A stretch of 49,682 bases of DNA from Pelomonas sp046294815 (GCA_046294815.1 JBKBOJ010000011.1:1-49682); one strand, 5' to 3'; shown: positions 31,581-40,104, counted from the first letter of the stretch. A program made the numbers and translations. Notes: generated by a model not told the origin, from the sequence alone.

Positions 31581-32243
31581 ATGAAACGCATCCTTCTGCC
31601 GCTGACCCTGGTCCTCGCTGTCTCCGCCCAGGCGCAGATCACCAACAACCCCAAGGCCAAGGTCGACCCGAAGAACAACAAGGTCGCCAACCCGGTCGTC
31701 GAGAAGCCCAAGCCCAAGCTGATGTCGCGTGAGGAACTGCGCGCCTGCATCGAGCAGCGCGAGGCCAACAACAAGGAGGCCGAGGCCATCAAGGCCGACC
31801 AGGCGGCCTACAAGGCCACGGCCGAGGCGCTGAAGGCCGAGAAGGCCACCGTCGAGGCCGGCGAGATCGAACTGGGCAAGAAGGTCTCGGCCGTCAAGGC
31901 CGAGAAGGACGCCATCCTGGCCGAGCATGCCGCCCTCACGGCCGAAGCGCCCAAGCTCAAGAAAGAAGAGCTCAAGGCCCGCAACGAGGCCTACCTGAAG
32001 CGCACGGCCGAGTTCAATGCGATGTTCGACGCCGTCAAGGCCGCCGACGCCGAGCAAAGCGCCAAGCGCAAGGCCTTCGGCGAGAAGGTCGATGCACTGG
32101 ACGCCCAGTTCAAGGCCATCGAGGAGCGTCAGGAGAAGTACTTCGACGCCACCGACAAGTGGAAGGCCGAGTGCAGCAACAAGCCCTACGACGAAAACGA
32201 CGAGAAGGCCATCCTGAAGGAGCGGGCCGCTGCCGGCAAGTGA
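31581..32243 (+). CDS. Secreted coiled-coil protein of unknown function
   Basis: 220 residues. Signal peptide about 1-19 (MKRILLPLTLVLAVSAQAQ), a Lys/Asn/Pro linker, then about 150 residues of almost pure Ala/Glu/Lys helix with heptad-like spacing (about 50-195). Only two cysteines remain in the mature protein, one before the helix (RACIEQREAN) and one after it (KAECSNKPYDEN), which could close a helical hairpin by disulfide. No family is recognised. It is probably periplasmic. Monocistronic: a terminator follows at 32265-32303. The Ala/Glu/Lys run reflects real composition, not a short tandem repeat. Confidence 0.75.
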   Translation: MKRILLPLTLVLAVSAQAQITNNPKAKVDPKNNKVANPVVEKPKPKLMSREELRACIEQREANNKEAEAIKADQAAYKATAEALKAEKATVEAGEIELGKKVSAVKAEKDAILAEHAALTAEAPKLKKEELKARNEAYLKRTAEFNAMFDAVKAADAEQSAKRKAFGEKVDALDAQFKAIEERQEKYFDATDKWKAECSNKPYDENDEKAILKERAAAGK

Positions 32244-32264
32244 CGGCCTGATCGCCTGACCCCC

Positions 32265-32303
32265 AAGGGCCGCTTCCTGCCGGATGCGGCCTTTCGCTTT
32301 TTT
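32265..32303 (+). terminator. Intrinsic terminator after the coiled-coil gene
   Basis: AAGGGCCGC (32265-32273) pairs with GCGGCCTTT (32286-32294), with one G-U pair and a 12-base loop, followed by a run of six T (32298-32303). It overlaps the leader of the M3 peptidase gene, whose ribosome binding site (GAGGAG) comes right after. Confidence 0.75.
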
Positions 32304-32318
32304 GAGGAGCTCTCCCGC

Positions 32319-34370
32319 ATGAGCAACCCGCTGCTGCAGGACTGGGCCGGCCCACACGGCCTGCCGCCCTTCGCCGATATCCAGCCGGCGCATTTCCCGC
32401 CCGCCTTCGACGCCGCGCTGGCCGCCCACCGGGCCGAGATCGACGCCATTGCCCGCCAGGCCGAGCCGCCGACCTTCGCCAACACGGTGGCGGCCTTCGA
32501 CGCATCCGGTCGGCTGCTGACGCGGCTGGAGCAGCTGTTCTACACCTTGGCCGCCTCCGCCACCTCGCCCGAGTTGCAGGCGGTGCAGCGCGCGCTAGCG
32601 GCGCCGCTGGCCGAGCACGGCAGCGCGGTCTACATGCACCAGGGTCTGTTCGCCCGCATCGACGCGCTGTTCGAGCAGCGCGATCGGCTGGGCCTCACGG
32701 CCGAGCAGCGCCGGCTGCTGGAGCGCGTGCACCTGGACTTCCTGCGTGCCGGCGCGCGCCTGGCGCCCGCTGCGCGTGAGCGCTACGCCGCCATCATGGC
32801 CCGGTTGGCCGAGCTGAACACCCGCTTCGCGCAGAACGTGCTCGGCGCGGAAAGCGCTTATCAGCTGCAGCTCAACGGCGAAGCCGACCTCGCCGGGCTG
32901 CCCGGCTTCGTGCGCGCCGCGGCCCGCCAGGCGGCGCTGGACCGCGGCCTGGGCGAGAGCCAGCACGTCATCACGCTGTCGCGCTCGCTGATCGTGCCCT
33001 TCCTGAGTTTTAGCGCCCGGCGCGACCTGCGCGAGCAGGCCTGGCGCGCCTGGGTGGGGCGGGGTGACGGCACGGGCCAGGACGGTGCGTCCGGCGACAA
33101 CCGCGCCATCTGCCGCGAGATTCTCGAACTGCGTGCCGAGCAGGCCCGCTTGCACGGCCACGCTTGCTATGCCGACTTTGCGCTGGAAGACACGATGGCG
33201 CGCAGCCAGCAGGCCGTCATGGACCTGCTGCAGCGTGTCTGGCAGCCGGCGCTGGCGGCCCAGGCCCGCGAGCGTGAGGCCGTGCTGGGTGCCATGGCCG
33301 CGCTCGGCGCCAGTCATGCGCTGGAACCCTGGGATTGGCGGTTCTACGCAGAGCAGGCCCGGCGGGCCCGATTCGATCTGGACGAGGCCGAGGTCAAGCC
33401 CTACTTCTCACTGGACCGCATGGTGGCTGCGATGTTCGACTGCGCGAACCGGCTGTTCGGTCTGCAGTTCAGGGCGCGACCCGACATCGCCGGCTACCAC
33501 GCCGATGTGCGCGCCTGGGACGTGCTGGATGCTGACGGCACACTGCGCGGCCTATTCCTGCAGGACAACTTCGCGCGGCCCAACAAGCGCAGTGGCGCGT
33601 GGATGAATGCGCTGCGCAACCAGAGCCGCGCGCTGGGCGCGACGCCCATCATCCTGAACAACAACAACTTCGCGCGCGGCGCGGCCGGCGAGCCCACGCT
33701 GTTGAGCTTCGACGACGTGCGCACGCTGTTCCACGAGTTCGGCCATGGCCTGCACGGCCTGCTCAGCGATGTCGAGTACGAGCGCCTCGCCGGCACCCAG
33801 GTGCTGCGCGATTTCGTCGAGCTGCCTTCGCAGCTGTTCGAGCACTGGATGGCCGAGCCGCAGGTGCTGAAGAAGTTCGCGCGCCACTGGCAGACCGACG
33901 AGCCTTTGCCCGACGCGCTGCTGGCCAAGCTGCAGGCCGCACGCCAGTTCGGCCAGGGCTACGAGACGCTGCGCTACACGGCCAGCGCCATCGTCGACAT
34001 GGCGGCCCACGCGCTGCCTGAGGCGCCGCACGACGTGGTCGCCTTCGAGCGCGACACGCTGGCCCGCTGGGGCCTGCCGGCCGAGGTCGGCATGAACCAC
34101 CGGCTCACGCATTTCCAGCACCTGTTCAGCAGTGCAGGCTACGCGGCGGGCTATTACGTCTACCTGTGGGCCGAGGTGTTGGACTGCGATGCCTTCGACG
34201 CCTTCGTGGAGGCCGGCGACGTGTTCGATGCCGGCGTGGCGGCGCGGCTGCGCGCGTGCATCCTGTCGGCCGGCAACAGCCGTGAGCCAGGCGAGGCGTT
34301 CCGCGCCTTCCGTGGCCGGGACCCTGTCGTGGAGCCCATGCTGAAGGACCGCGGGCTGCTGCCGGCCTGA
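32319..34370 (+). CDS. M3 family zinc metallopeptidase (oligopeptidase A / Dcp-like)
   Basis: 683 residues, cytoplasmic oligopeptidase. The HEFGH zinc site is at 472-476 with the third ligand Glu501 in DFVELPSQLFEHW, the M3 spacing of 25 residues. The block FHEFGHGLHGLLSDVEYERLAGTQ (split across this region) and LSSAGYAAGYYVYLWAE near the C terminus fit the Dcp/PrlC group. The absence of a signal peptide favours a cytoplasmic peptide-recycling role. Ribosome binding site GAGGAG lies just before the ATG. Whether it acts as a dipeptidyl carboxypeptidase (Dcp) or an endopeptidase (PrlC) is not decided by sequence. Confidence 0.92.
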   Translation: MSNPLLQDWAGPHGLPPFADIQPAHFPPAFDAALAAHRAEIDAIARQAEPPTFANTVAAFDASGRLLTRLEQLFYTLAASATSPELQAVQRALAAPLAEHGSAVYMHQGLFARIDALFEQRDRLGLTAEQRRLLERVHLDFLRAGARLAPAARERYAAIMARLAELNTRFAQNVLGAESAYQLQLNGEADLAGLPGFVRAAARQAALDRGLGESQHVITLSRSLIVPFLSFSARRDLREQAWRAWVGRGDGTGQDGASGDNRAICREILELRAEQARLHGHACYADFALEDTMARSQQAVMDLLQRVWQPALAAQAREREAVLGAMAALGASHALEPWDWRFYAEQARRARFDLDEAEVKPYFSLDRMVAAMFDCANRLFGLQFRARPDIAGYHADVRAWDVLDADGTLRGLFLQDNFARPNKRSGAWMNALRNQSRALGATPIILNNNNFARGAAGEPTLLSFDDVRTLFHEFGHGLHGLLSDVEYERLAGTQVLRDFVELPSQLFEHWMAEPQVLKKFARHWQTDEPLPDALLAKLQAARQFGQGYETLRYTASAIVDMAAHALPEAPHDVVAFERDTLARWGLPAEVGMNHRLTHFQHLFSSAGYAAGYYVYLWAEVLDCDAFDAFVEAGDVFDAGVAARLRACILSAGNSREPGEAFRAFRGRDPVVEPMLKDRGLLPA

Positions 34371-34438
34371 GCGTGGTACAACGCGGGCCGTCCGGTGGGG
34401 CGTGCGCCACCATCGGGCATCTACAGGGAGTCAAAGAC

Positions 34439-35449
34439 ATGAAGATGGAACAGCTGGGCCTGCGGGCCCTTGTCGCGGCGTGTGCATGGGGCCTGGCGGC
34501 CTGCGGCGGAGGCGGTGGCTCATCCTCCGCGGAGGACACGCCCTTGCCATCCGGCCTGCTGAGCGTCAGCGCCGACAACTACCAGGCCGTGGCCCAGTCC
34601 GCGGTGTCCAGCGCGCTGTTCCTCGGCGACGCCGGCGAGCTGGTGAGCGGCGCCGACGCGGCCCCGAGCCCGCGCCTGCTGCGCCAGGCCGTGCAGCGGG
34701 CCCGCCAGGGCCTGTCCGCGGCCAGCGGCCGGCCGGCGCTGCTGACCGGCGTGGAGGTGCGCGACACCTTGCCCTGCACCCAGGGCGGCAGCATCGCAAT
34801 GACGCTCAACGATGCCAACAACAACGGCAACATCGATGCCGGCGACAGCCTGACCCTGGACATGCAGGCCTGCCGCGAAGAGGGCGCCCTGCTGCAGGGG
34901 CGCCTGGTGCTGGCGATGCAGACGCTCACGGGCGTCTTCGACAGCAACAACTTCAGCGCGACGCTGACGATGACCATGACCGGCTTCAGCGTCAGCACCG
35001 GCAACGACGCCGCCCAGGGGGATGGCGCCCTCAGCCTGAGCATCAGCCAGACGCCGGCCGGCGTGGGCGAGTTGACGCTGTCCACGCCCCGCCTCGTGAT
35101 GAGCGGCCGCGTGGCCGGCCAGAACTACGCCACCACCATCACCGACACGCGGCTGACGCTGCGCGACGAGACCGTCGGCGGTACGCCGCGCAGCAGCATC
35201 AGCTACGCGTCCACGCTGGCCAGCAGCCAGTTCGGCAACCGACAGGTCGTCATCACCACGCCGCAGGCCTTTGTCATCGTCGGCAGCGACAGCTACCCCA
35301 GCAGCGGCCAATTGCTGGCGCGCGGGCAGGGCAACTCGGCCGTGCGCATCACGGCGCTCAACGCCACCCAGGTTCGCCTGGAGCTGGACGCCGGCGGCGA
35401 TGGCAGCTACGAGACGCAGGTGACCAAGGCCTGGGTCGAGCTGCAGTGA
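34439..35449 (+). CDS. Lipoprotein with an EF-hand-type calcium loop
   Basis: 336 residues. Lipobox LAAC (Cys22) followed by a Gly/Ser linker (GGGGGSSS), so outer- or inner-membrane anchored. A perfect DxNxNGxIDxxD loop, DANNNGNIDAGD, lies at 125-136 and is flanked by two cysteines (Cys113, Cys145) that could brace it. The rest is Ser/Thr-rich and beta-strand-like (about 150-330), with many short alternating stretches. Family not recognised, though comparable calcium-loop lipoproteins are common in Burkholderiales. The ATG 34439 is preceded by AGGGAG. Its stop overlaps the GTG start of the next gene, so the two are likely made together. Not recently acquired by composition. Confidence 0.7.
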   Translation: MKMEQLGLRALVAACAWGLAACGGGGGSSSAEDTPLPSGLLSVSADNYQAVAQSAVSSALFLGDAGELVSGADAAPSPRLLRQAVQRARQGLSAASGRPALLTGVEVRDTLPCTQGGSIAMTLNDANNNGNIDAGDSLTLDMQACREEGALLQGRLVLAMQTLTGVFDSNNFSATLTMTMTGFSVSTGNDAAQGDGALSLSISQTPAGVGELTLSTPRLVMSGRVAGQNYATTITDTRLTLRDETVGGTPRSSISYASTLASSQFGNRQVVITTPQAFVIVGSDSYPSSGQLLARGQGNSAVRITALNATQVRLELDAGGDGSYETQVTKAWVELQ

Positions 35450-36228
35450 GGGGCGCCGGGCTGTTGCTGCTGGCCGGCCTGCTGGCACCTGCGGTGCAGG
35501 CGGCGGGCTCGGGCTGGTACCACGAGTTGACGGGCCAGCAGGAGTGGCAGCAATGGCGCGAAACAGCCCAGGACGGCCGCCGGCTCGTGGTCGAGGACGG
35601 CCGGCTCACCGGCCTGGCCGCCACGCTGGGCTGGGCGCCGCGCCAGGGACCCACGGCGGCACTGCGCCTGGGCGCACTGTGGGGTGGGCGTGACTACCGC
35701 GGCCTCAGCAACCAGGGCAACGACGTGCGCACCCGCAGCGATCTGGGTCAGGTCTTCGGGCGTGTCGAGGGCGGGCCCACGCCACAGCCGCTGGCCGGCA
35801 CCTGGCAATGGCAGCCGCTGCTGGCCGCGGAGTTCGGGCAGTGGCGGCGGCGCCTGCGCGATGCCGACCGTGCCCAGGGCTATCCCGAGCGCTACCGGCA
35901 GGGCCTGGTCATGTTGGGCCTGCAGGCGATCGACGCGTCGGGCGCGCGGCTGCGCGTGGAAGCCGGCACCGGCCCCGCGGGCAGCAACCGCGTCGAACTG
36001 CCGGGCCGGGACGCCGTCGACCTGCTGCTGGGCCGGGCGCGCAGCCTGCGCTTGGCGCTGGGCGGCGCGGCGGCGCCGGCCTGGCATTGGGAGATCACGG
36101 CCGAGCAGCTGACGTTCGCGGCCGGCGATGAGCGGGCCGTGCGGCTGCAGGGCGTGGCCTTGCAGTCGGCCCGGCAGCCGCGCACCGAGCTGCGCCGGCT
36201 GCAGTTTCAGCTGGGCTGGCGGGGCTAA
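35446..36228 (+). CDS. Secreted protein coupled to the calcium-loop lipoprotein
   Basis: 260 residues from GTG 35446, whose GTGA overlaps the preceding stop. Signal peptide about 1-19 (RGAGLLLLAGLLAPAVQA then AG). The mature part alternates short hydrophobic and polar strands (for example AALRLGALWGGRDYRG, GLQAIDASGARLRVEAGTG and RRLQFQLGWRG at the end), suggesting a beta-rich envelope protein, possibly a small outer-membrane barrel, although the last residue is Gly rather than the usual Phe. No family is recognised. Translational overlap suggests partnership with the lipoprotein. It converges on the DUF454 gene, sharing its last 4 bases. Confidence 0.6.
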   Translation: MRGAGLLLLAGLLAPAVQAAGSGWYHELTGQQEWQQWRETAQDGRRLVVEDGRLTGLAATLGWAPRQGPTAALRLGALWGGRDYRGLSNQGNDVRTRSDLGQVFGRVEGGPTPQPLAGTWQWQPLLAAEFGQWRRRLRDADRAQGYPERYRQGLVMLGLQAIDASGARLRVEAGTGPAGSNRVELPGRDAVDLLLGRARSLRLALGGAAAPAWHWEITAEQLTFAAGDERAVRLQGVALQSARQPRTELRRLQFQLGWRG

Positions 36229-36581
36229 CTCTCCGGCCGTCGCCACAGCCAGATCGCCACCGCCAGCATCACGGCCGGCACGGCGATCTTGACGGCCAGC
36301 GGCAGCGGGGACAGCGCCAGCCCGGTGGCGCTGACCGCCATCATCAGGCTGGCCAGCCACTTGGCCCGGCGCGGCACCGCGCCGCGCTCGCGCCAGCGGC
36401 GGATGTGCGGGCCGAAATGGGCATGGGCCAGCAGCCAGGCCTCCAGCGCCGGCCAGCCCTTGCCGGCCGCCCAGGCGGCCAGCAGCAAAAAGGGCACCGT
36501 GGGCAGCACCGGCAGCACCACGCCGACCAGGCCCAGCGCCAGGCTCAGCAAGGCCAGCGCGCGCCAGAGCAGTTGACGCAT
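36225..36581 (-). CDS. DUF454 (YbaN) family inner-membrane protein
   Basis: 118 residues, about four membrane segments. Signature LGLVGVVLPVLPTVPFLLLA near the N terminus, then HFGPHIRRWRERGAVPRRAKW. The function of the family is unknown. ATG 36581 is chosen over a frame reaching 36662. Its stop codon overlaps the end of the convergent gene by 3 bases. A hairpin cluster occupies the 200 bases upstream of it. Confidence 0.88.
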   Translation of the reverse strand: MRQLLWRALALLSLALGLVGVVLPVLPTVPFLLLAAWAAGKGWPALEAWLLAHAHFGPHIRRWRERGAVPRRAKWLASLMMAVSATGLALSPLPLAVKIAVPAVMLAVAIWLWRRPES

Positions 36582-36590
36582 GGCTTTAAA

Positions 36591-36775
36591 CGGGCCGAGC
36601 GCCGGGCCGCTCCCGAGCCGGCCCGATAGGCAATGTGCTTGCGGGGCACGCCCCACAAGCATCGCCGTCCCCTCGGGGGCTGAGGCTGGACACAGTGCGC
36701 CCTGTGGGCGCGCTGTGCCTGCCGAAGCTGTGCGGCCGCTGGCCGCGCAGCGGTCTCGGCCAAGGTAGTCCTTGG
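36591..36775. repeat. Tandem cluster of five hairpins (REP/BIME-like)
   Basis: Between the ABC ATPase stop and the DUF454 start lie five palindromes: arms 36591-36596/36620-36625; 36636-36646/36651-36661 (TGCTTG...CAAGCA); 36691-36702/36706-36717 (CACAG, GCGCCC, loop TGT); 36727-36737/36741-36751 (GCTG, GCGGCC, loop GCT); 36760-36765/36770-36775 (CCAAGG, loop TAGT). The third and fourth share the same build, with a T-G mismatch separating an outer and a 6-bp inner stem around a 3-base loop. No gene fits here. It may stabilise or end the ABC transcript, or be a dispersed repeat family. Confidence 0.6.
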
Positions 36776-36785
36776 ACGAGGGGCT

Positions 36786-37553
36786 TCACTTCAGCCCGCC
36801 GCTGAGGAACTGCTGCAGCCGCTCGCACTGTGGGCGCAGCAGCATTTCCTTGGGGTTGCCTTCTTCCTCGACCCGGCCCTGGTGCAGGAACAGGCAGTGG
36901 TTGGAGACCTCGCGCGCAAAGCCCATCTCGTGCGTGACCACGACCATGGTGCGGCCCTCGGCCGCCAGGTCGCGCATCACCTTCAGCACCTCGCCCACCA
37001 ACTCGGGATCCAGCGCCGATGTGGGCTCGTCGAACAGCATGACCTCGGGGTCTACCGCCAGCGCGCGGGCGATGGCCACGCGCTGTTGTTCGCCGCCTGA
37101 GAGCTGCGCCGGGTAGACGTTCGCCCGGTGCGACACGCCCACGCGCGCCAGCAGCGCCTGGGCGCGCTCGACGGCCTCGGCGCGCGGCTTGCCCAGCACG
37201 TGCATGGGCGCCTCGATGACGTTGTCCAGCACCGTCATGTGGGCCCACAGGTTGAAGTTCTGGAACACCATGGCCAGCCGGGCGCGCCAGCGCTGCAGTT
37301 GGCGGGCGTCGGCCGCCTTGAGGCTGCCGTCGCGGTCGCGCGTGAGCTGCAGCGCCTCGCCGCCCAGCGCCAGCTCGCCCTCGTGCGGCTGCTCCAGCAG
37401 GTTGAGGCAGCGCAGAAAGGTGCTCTTGCCCGAGCCGGACGAGCCGATCAGCGTGACGACGTCCCCGCGCTTGGCGGTCAGCGAAATGCCCTTGAGCACC
37501 TCGCGCTCGCCAAAGCGCTTGTGGATGTTGGTGGCTTGAAGTTGGATGCTCAT
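36786..37553 (-). CDS. Polar amino acid ABC transporter ATPase (HisP/AotP type)
   Basis: 255 residues. Walker A GSSGSGKST (37-45), Q-loop VFQNFNLWAHMTV, signature LSGGEQQR (151-158), Walker B MLFDEPTSALD (about 172-182), and H-loop VVTHEMGFA. The inserted ALQLTRDRDGSLKAADARQL and FNLWAHMTVLDNVIEAP stretches are characteristic of histidine/arginine/ornithine importers. It is the last gene of an operon ordered substrate-binding protein, permease, permease, deacylase-like, ATPase, as in Pseudomonas aotJQMOP. It overlaps the preceding gene by 4 bases. Confidence 0.93.
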   Translation of the reverse strand: MSIQLQATNIHKRFGEREVLKGISLTAKRGDVVTLIGSSGSGKSTFLRCLNLLEQPHEGELALGGEALQLTRDRDGSLKAADARQLQRWRARLAMVFQNFNLWAHMTVLDNVIEAPMHVLGKPRAEAVERAQALLARVGVSHRANVYPAQLSGGEQQRVAIARALAVDPEVMLFDEPTSALDPELVGEVLKVMRDLAAEGRTMVVVTHEMGFAREVSNHCLFLHQGRVEEEGNPKEMLLRPQCERLQQFLSGGLK

Positions 37554-38668
37554 CGTGCACCGAGGAGTTTTCCGGTGCGCAGGGCGGTGTGCCCGGCCAC
37601 CTTGGCGACGCGCATGCCGGCGTTGGCGAAGCGCAGGAAGTCGCGCGCGAAGAACAGGCCGTCCACCGGGCTCTTCAGCTCGGTGACCTGGGCCGTGACG
37701 GGGTCGATGACATGGGCCAGCACGTCACCGGCCCGCACCTCGGCACCCACTTCTTGCAGGAACACCAGCACGCCCGGCACGGGCGCCGTGATGGGCATGC
37801 TGCCGGCCAGTGGTCGGGCGTCGCCGCGCAGCGCGGGCAGGGCGGGCTTGTCGCCGGCAATCAGGCCGCGCCAGCGCAGGAAGTCGACGATGTTCCTGGC
37901 ATCGGCAGCGGCCAGTTCGTGCGTCACGTCGGTCGCACCGCGCAGCTCCACGGTCACCGACAGACAGGCCTGCGGGATGGGGAAGCGCTCGCCGAAGCGC
38001 GCCCGCCACTTCCGCCAAACCTGTGAGCAGGCCTCGTCGAAGGGGTTGTCGCCGGAGTCCTGCGCCAGCAGCGTCACGCGTGCGCCCAGGAAGCGCGCCA
38101 GCGGCTCGCAGTCGGGCCAGCAAGGCGTCTCGGTATAGAGGTGCATGACGGCCTGGGCGTCGCAGTGCAGGTCCAGCACGATGTCGGCGTCGCAGGCCAG
38201 TCCCAGCAGCGTGCGGCGCAGCGACTGCAGCTCGGTGTCGGCCGGCGCTGCGTCCACGGCTGCCTTCAGCGCGCGACGCAGCAGCGCCACGTTGGCGGCG
38301 GCGTCGGGCCCCAGCTGCGGCTCGACGGCGGCGGCCACGGCCTCGGTGGGGTCGGGGTAGTGGCGGTTGAAGTTCTCGCCCGACATCAGCTCGAAGCGGC
38401 CCAGGTGGGCGTGCAGCAGGAACTGGCTGAGGCCGATGGGATTGGCCATGGGCACCAGCACGATCTCGCCGCTGATCTGACCCGCGGCGTCCAGCGCGTC
38501 GAGCTGCTGGCGCAGGTGGTGGGCCACCAGCATGCCGGGCAGCTCGTCGCCGTGCAGCGAGGCCTGCAGGTAGGCCTTGGGCCCACCGGGCCGGCCGTAG
38601 TGCAGGGAGACGAGTTCGCGCTGCGTACCGGGGGCGGGGGAGCGAAGGGGGTGGCGGACGAGTTGCAT
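37550..38668 (-). CDS. Succinylglutamate desuccinylase/aspartoacylase-family (M14) protein
   Basis: 372 residues, zinc-dependent deacylase fold. Zinc ligands: His39 and Glu42 (ASLHGDELPG) and His168 (LDLHCDA); likely catalytic Glu241 (SVTVELRGATD). The C-terminal part, about 300-372, resembles a biotinyl-lipoyl-like beta domain (TAPVPGVLVFLQEVGAEVRAG). In the P. aeruginosa aot operon the equivalent place is taken by AotO, whose role is unknown and which is not needed for transport. Here it overlaps the ATPase gene by 4 bases and starts 2 bases after the permease. A substrate such as an N-acylated basic amino acid is an inference. Confidence 0.82.
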   Translation of the reverse strand: MQLVRHPLRSPAPGTQRELVSLHYGRPGGPKAYLQASLHGDELPGMLVAHHLRQQLDALDAAGQISGEIVLVPMANPIGLSQFLLHAHLGRFELMSGENFNRHYPDPTEAVAAAVEPQLGPDAAANVALLRRALKAAVDAAPADTELQSLRRTLLGLACDADIVLDLHCDAQAVMHLYTETPCWPDCEPLARFLGARVTLLAQDSGDNPFDEACSQVWRKWRARFGERFPIPQACLSVTVELRGATDVTHELAAADARNIVDFLRWRGLIAGDKPALPALRGDARPLAGSMPITAPVPGVLVFLQEVGAEVRAGDVLAHVIDPVTAQVTELKSPVDGLFFARDFLRFANAGMRVAKVAGHTALRTGKLLGAR

Positions 38669-38670
38669 GG

Positions 38671-39357
38671 TCAGCGGGCCATGATGGGCTTGAGCCAGCG
38701 GTTCTCGGCCCAGCGGAACAGCCCCACCAGGGCCAGCGTGAGCACAAAGTAAAAGACGCCGGCCGTGATGAAGGCCTCGAAGGGCACGTAGTACTTGGCG
38801 TTGATGGCGCGGGCGGCGCCGGTCAGGTCCAGCAGCGTGACGACGCTGGCCAGCGAGGTGCCGTGCAGCATGAAGATGGCTTCGTTGCCATAGGCCGGCA
38901 GTGCGCGGCGCAGCGCGGCGGGCAGCACGATGCGGCGCAGCATCAGGCCGCGGCTCATGCCCAGCGCCTTGGCGGCCTCGATTTCGCCGGCTGGCAACGC
39001 GCGGATGCTGCCGGCGATGATTTCAGTCGTGTAGGCCGCCGTGTTCAGCGTGAAGGTCAGCCAGGCGCAGAAGGTGGCCGACGACAGCCAGGGCCAGGCC
39101 CAGCTCTCGCGCACCGCGTCGAACTGCGCCAGGCCGTAGTAGATGAGGAAGAGCTGCACCAGCATGGGCGTGCCGCGGAACACATAGGTGTAGGCCCAGA
39201 CCACACGCGAAGCCAGGCCCCGCGACACGGTGCGCACGAGCGCCAGCGGCAGGGCCAGCGCCAGTCCGCAGCCCAGCGACAGCAGCAGCAGCTTCAGCGT
39301 GATGCCCAGGCCTTCCAGGTACATGGGCAGGTTCTCGGTGATGGCGTCGAAGTTCAC
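38671..39357 (-). CDS. Polar amino acid ABC transporter permease (HisM/AotM type)
   Basis: 228 residues, about five membrane segments, inner-membrane permease. The EAA-type loop GEIEAAKALGMSRGLMLRRIVLP (motif region about residue 120-145) contacts the ATPase. N-terminal ENLPMYLEGLGITLKLLLLS is typical of the HisM/ArtM group. The GTG start at 39357 overlaps the stop of the preceding permease gene (GTGA), so the two are translationally coupled. It pairs with the next permease to form the membrane channel. Confidence 0.92.
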   Translation of the reverse strand: MNFDAITENLPMYLEGLGITLKLLLLSLGCGLALALPLALVRTVSRGLASRVVWAYTYVFRGTPMLVQLFLIYYGLAQFDAVRESWAWPWLSSATFCAWLTFTLNTAAYTTEIIAGSIRALPAGEIEAAKALGMSRGLMLRRIVLPAALRRALPAYGNEAIFMLHGTSLASVVTLLDLTGAARAINAKYYVPFEAFITAGVFYFVLTLALVGLFRWAENRWLKPIMAR

Positions 39358-40046
39358 AGCTTGCCCTGTTTCACACCGATGGCCAGGCGCCGTTGCGCCC
39401 AGCTGAAGACCAGCTCCGACACGCTGGTGAACAGCAGGTAGATCAGCGCCACCGCGAGGTAGAAGCTGAAGGGTTCGCGCGTGGTGCCGGCGGCCTGCTG
39501 GCCGCGCGTCATCAGGTCGGACAGGCCGATGACGGACACGATGGCCGTGCTCTTGATCAGCACCAGCCAGTTGTTGGACAGCGGCGGCAGCACGTGGCGC
39601 AGCATCTGCGGCAGCGTGATGCGCCACAGCACCTGGCGTGGGCTCATGCCGAAGGCCAGGCCAGCCTCGCGCTGGCCCGGCGGCACGGCCAGGAAGGCGC
39701 CACGGAAGGCCTCGGTCAGGTAGGCACCGAAGATGAAGCCTATGGTCAGCACGCCGGCGACGAAGGGGTCGATGTCGATGTAGTCCTCGTGTCCCAGCAG
39801 CGGGGCGACGGTGTTCACCGCCACCTGGCCGCCGTAGAAGATCAGCAGCATCAGCAGCAGGTCGGGCACGCCGCGGATCAGCGTCGTGTAGGTGGCCGCC
39901 AGCGCCTGCGCCAGGCGTGAGCGCGACAGCTTGGCCAGCGCGCCGACCAAGCCCAGCGCGGCGGCGACGGCCAGCGATGACAAGGCCACGCCCAGCGTGA
40001 CCGCGGCTCCTTCGAGCAGGCTGGGCAGAAATCCGTGCAACAACAT
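39354..40046 (-). CDS. Polar amino acid ABC transporter permease (HisQ/AotQ type)
   Basis: 230 residues. Opening LLHGFLPSLLEGAAVTLGVA and TLIRGVPDLLLMLLIFYGGQ are HisQ-like, with the EAA loop PPGQREAGLAFGMSPRQVLWR. About five membrane segments. The start is ATG 40046; the longer frame to 40271 overlaps the substrate-binding gene and is not used. It is 58 bases downstream of the substrate-binding gene and overlaps the next permease by 4 bases. Confidence 0.92.
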   Translation of the reverse strand: MLLHGFLPSLLEGAAVTLGVALSSLAVAAALGLVGALAKLSRSRLAQALAATYTTLIRGVPDLLLMLLIFYGGQVAVNTVAPLLGHEDYIDIDPFVAGVLTIGFIFGAYLTEAFRGAFLAVPPGQREAGLAFGMSPRQVLWRITLPQMLRHVLPPLSNNWLVLIKSTAIVSVIGLSDLMTRGQQAAGTTREPFSFYLAVALIYLLFTSVSELVFSWAQRRLAIGVKQGKL

Positions 40047-40104
40047 GTCTAGCGGGCGGTGACTGCGCTCAGCGCCATCACCACCAGGGCGCAGCGGCGT
40101 CGCA

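Noticed and set aside
31750..32180. Possible short tandem repeat in the coiled-coil gene
   Set aside because: GCCGAG/AAGGCC words recur because of Ala/Glu/Lys codon use; no fixed period was seen.
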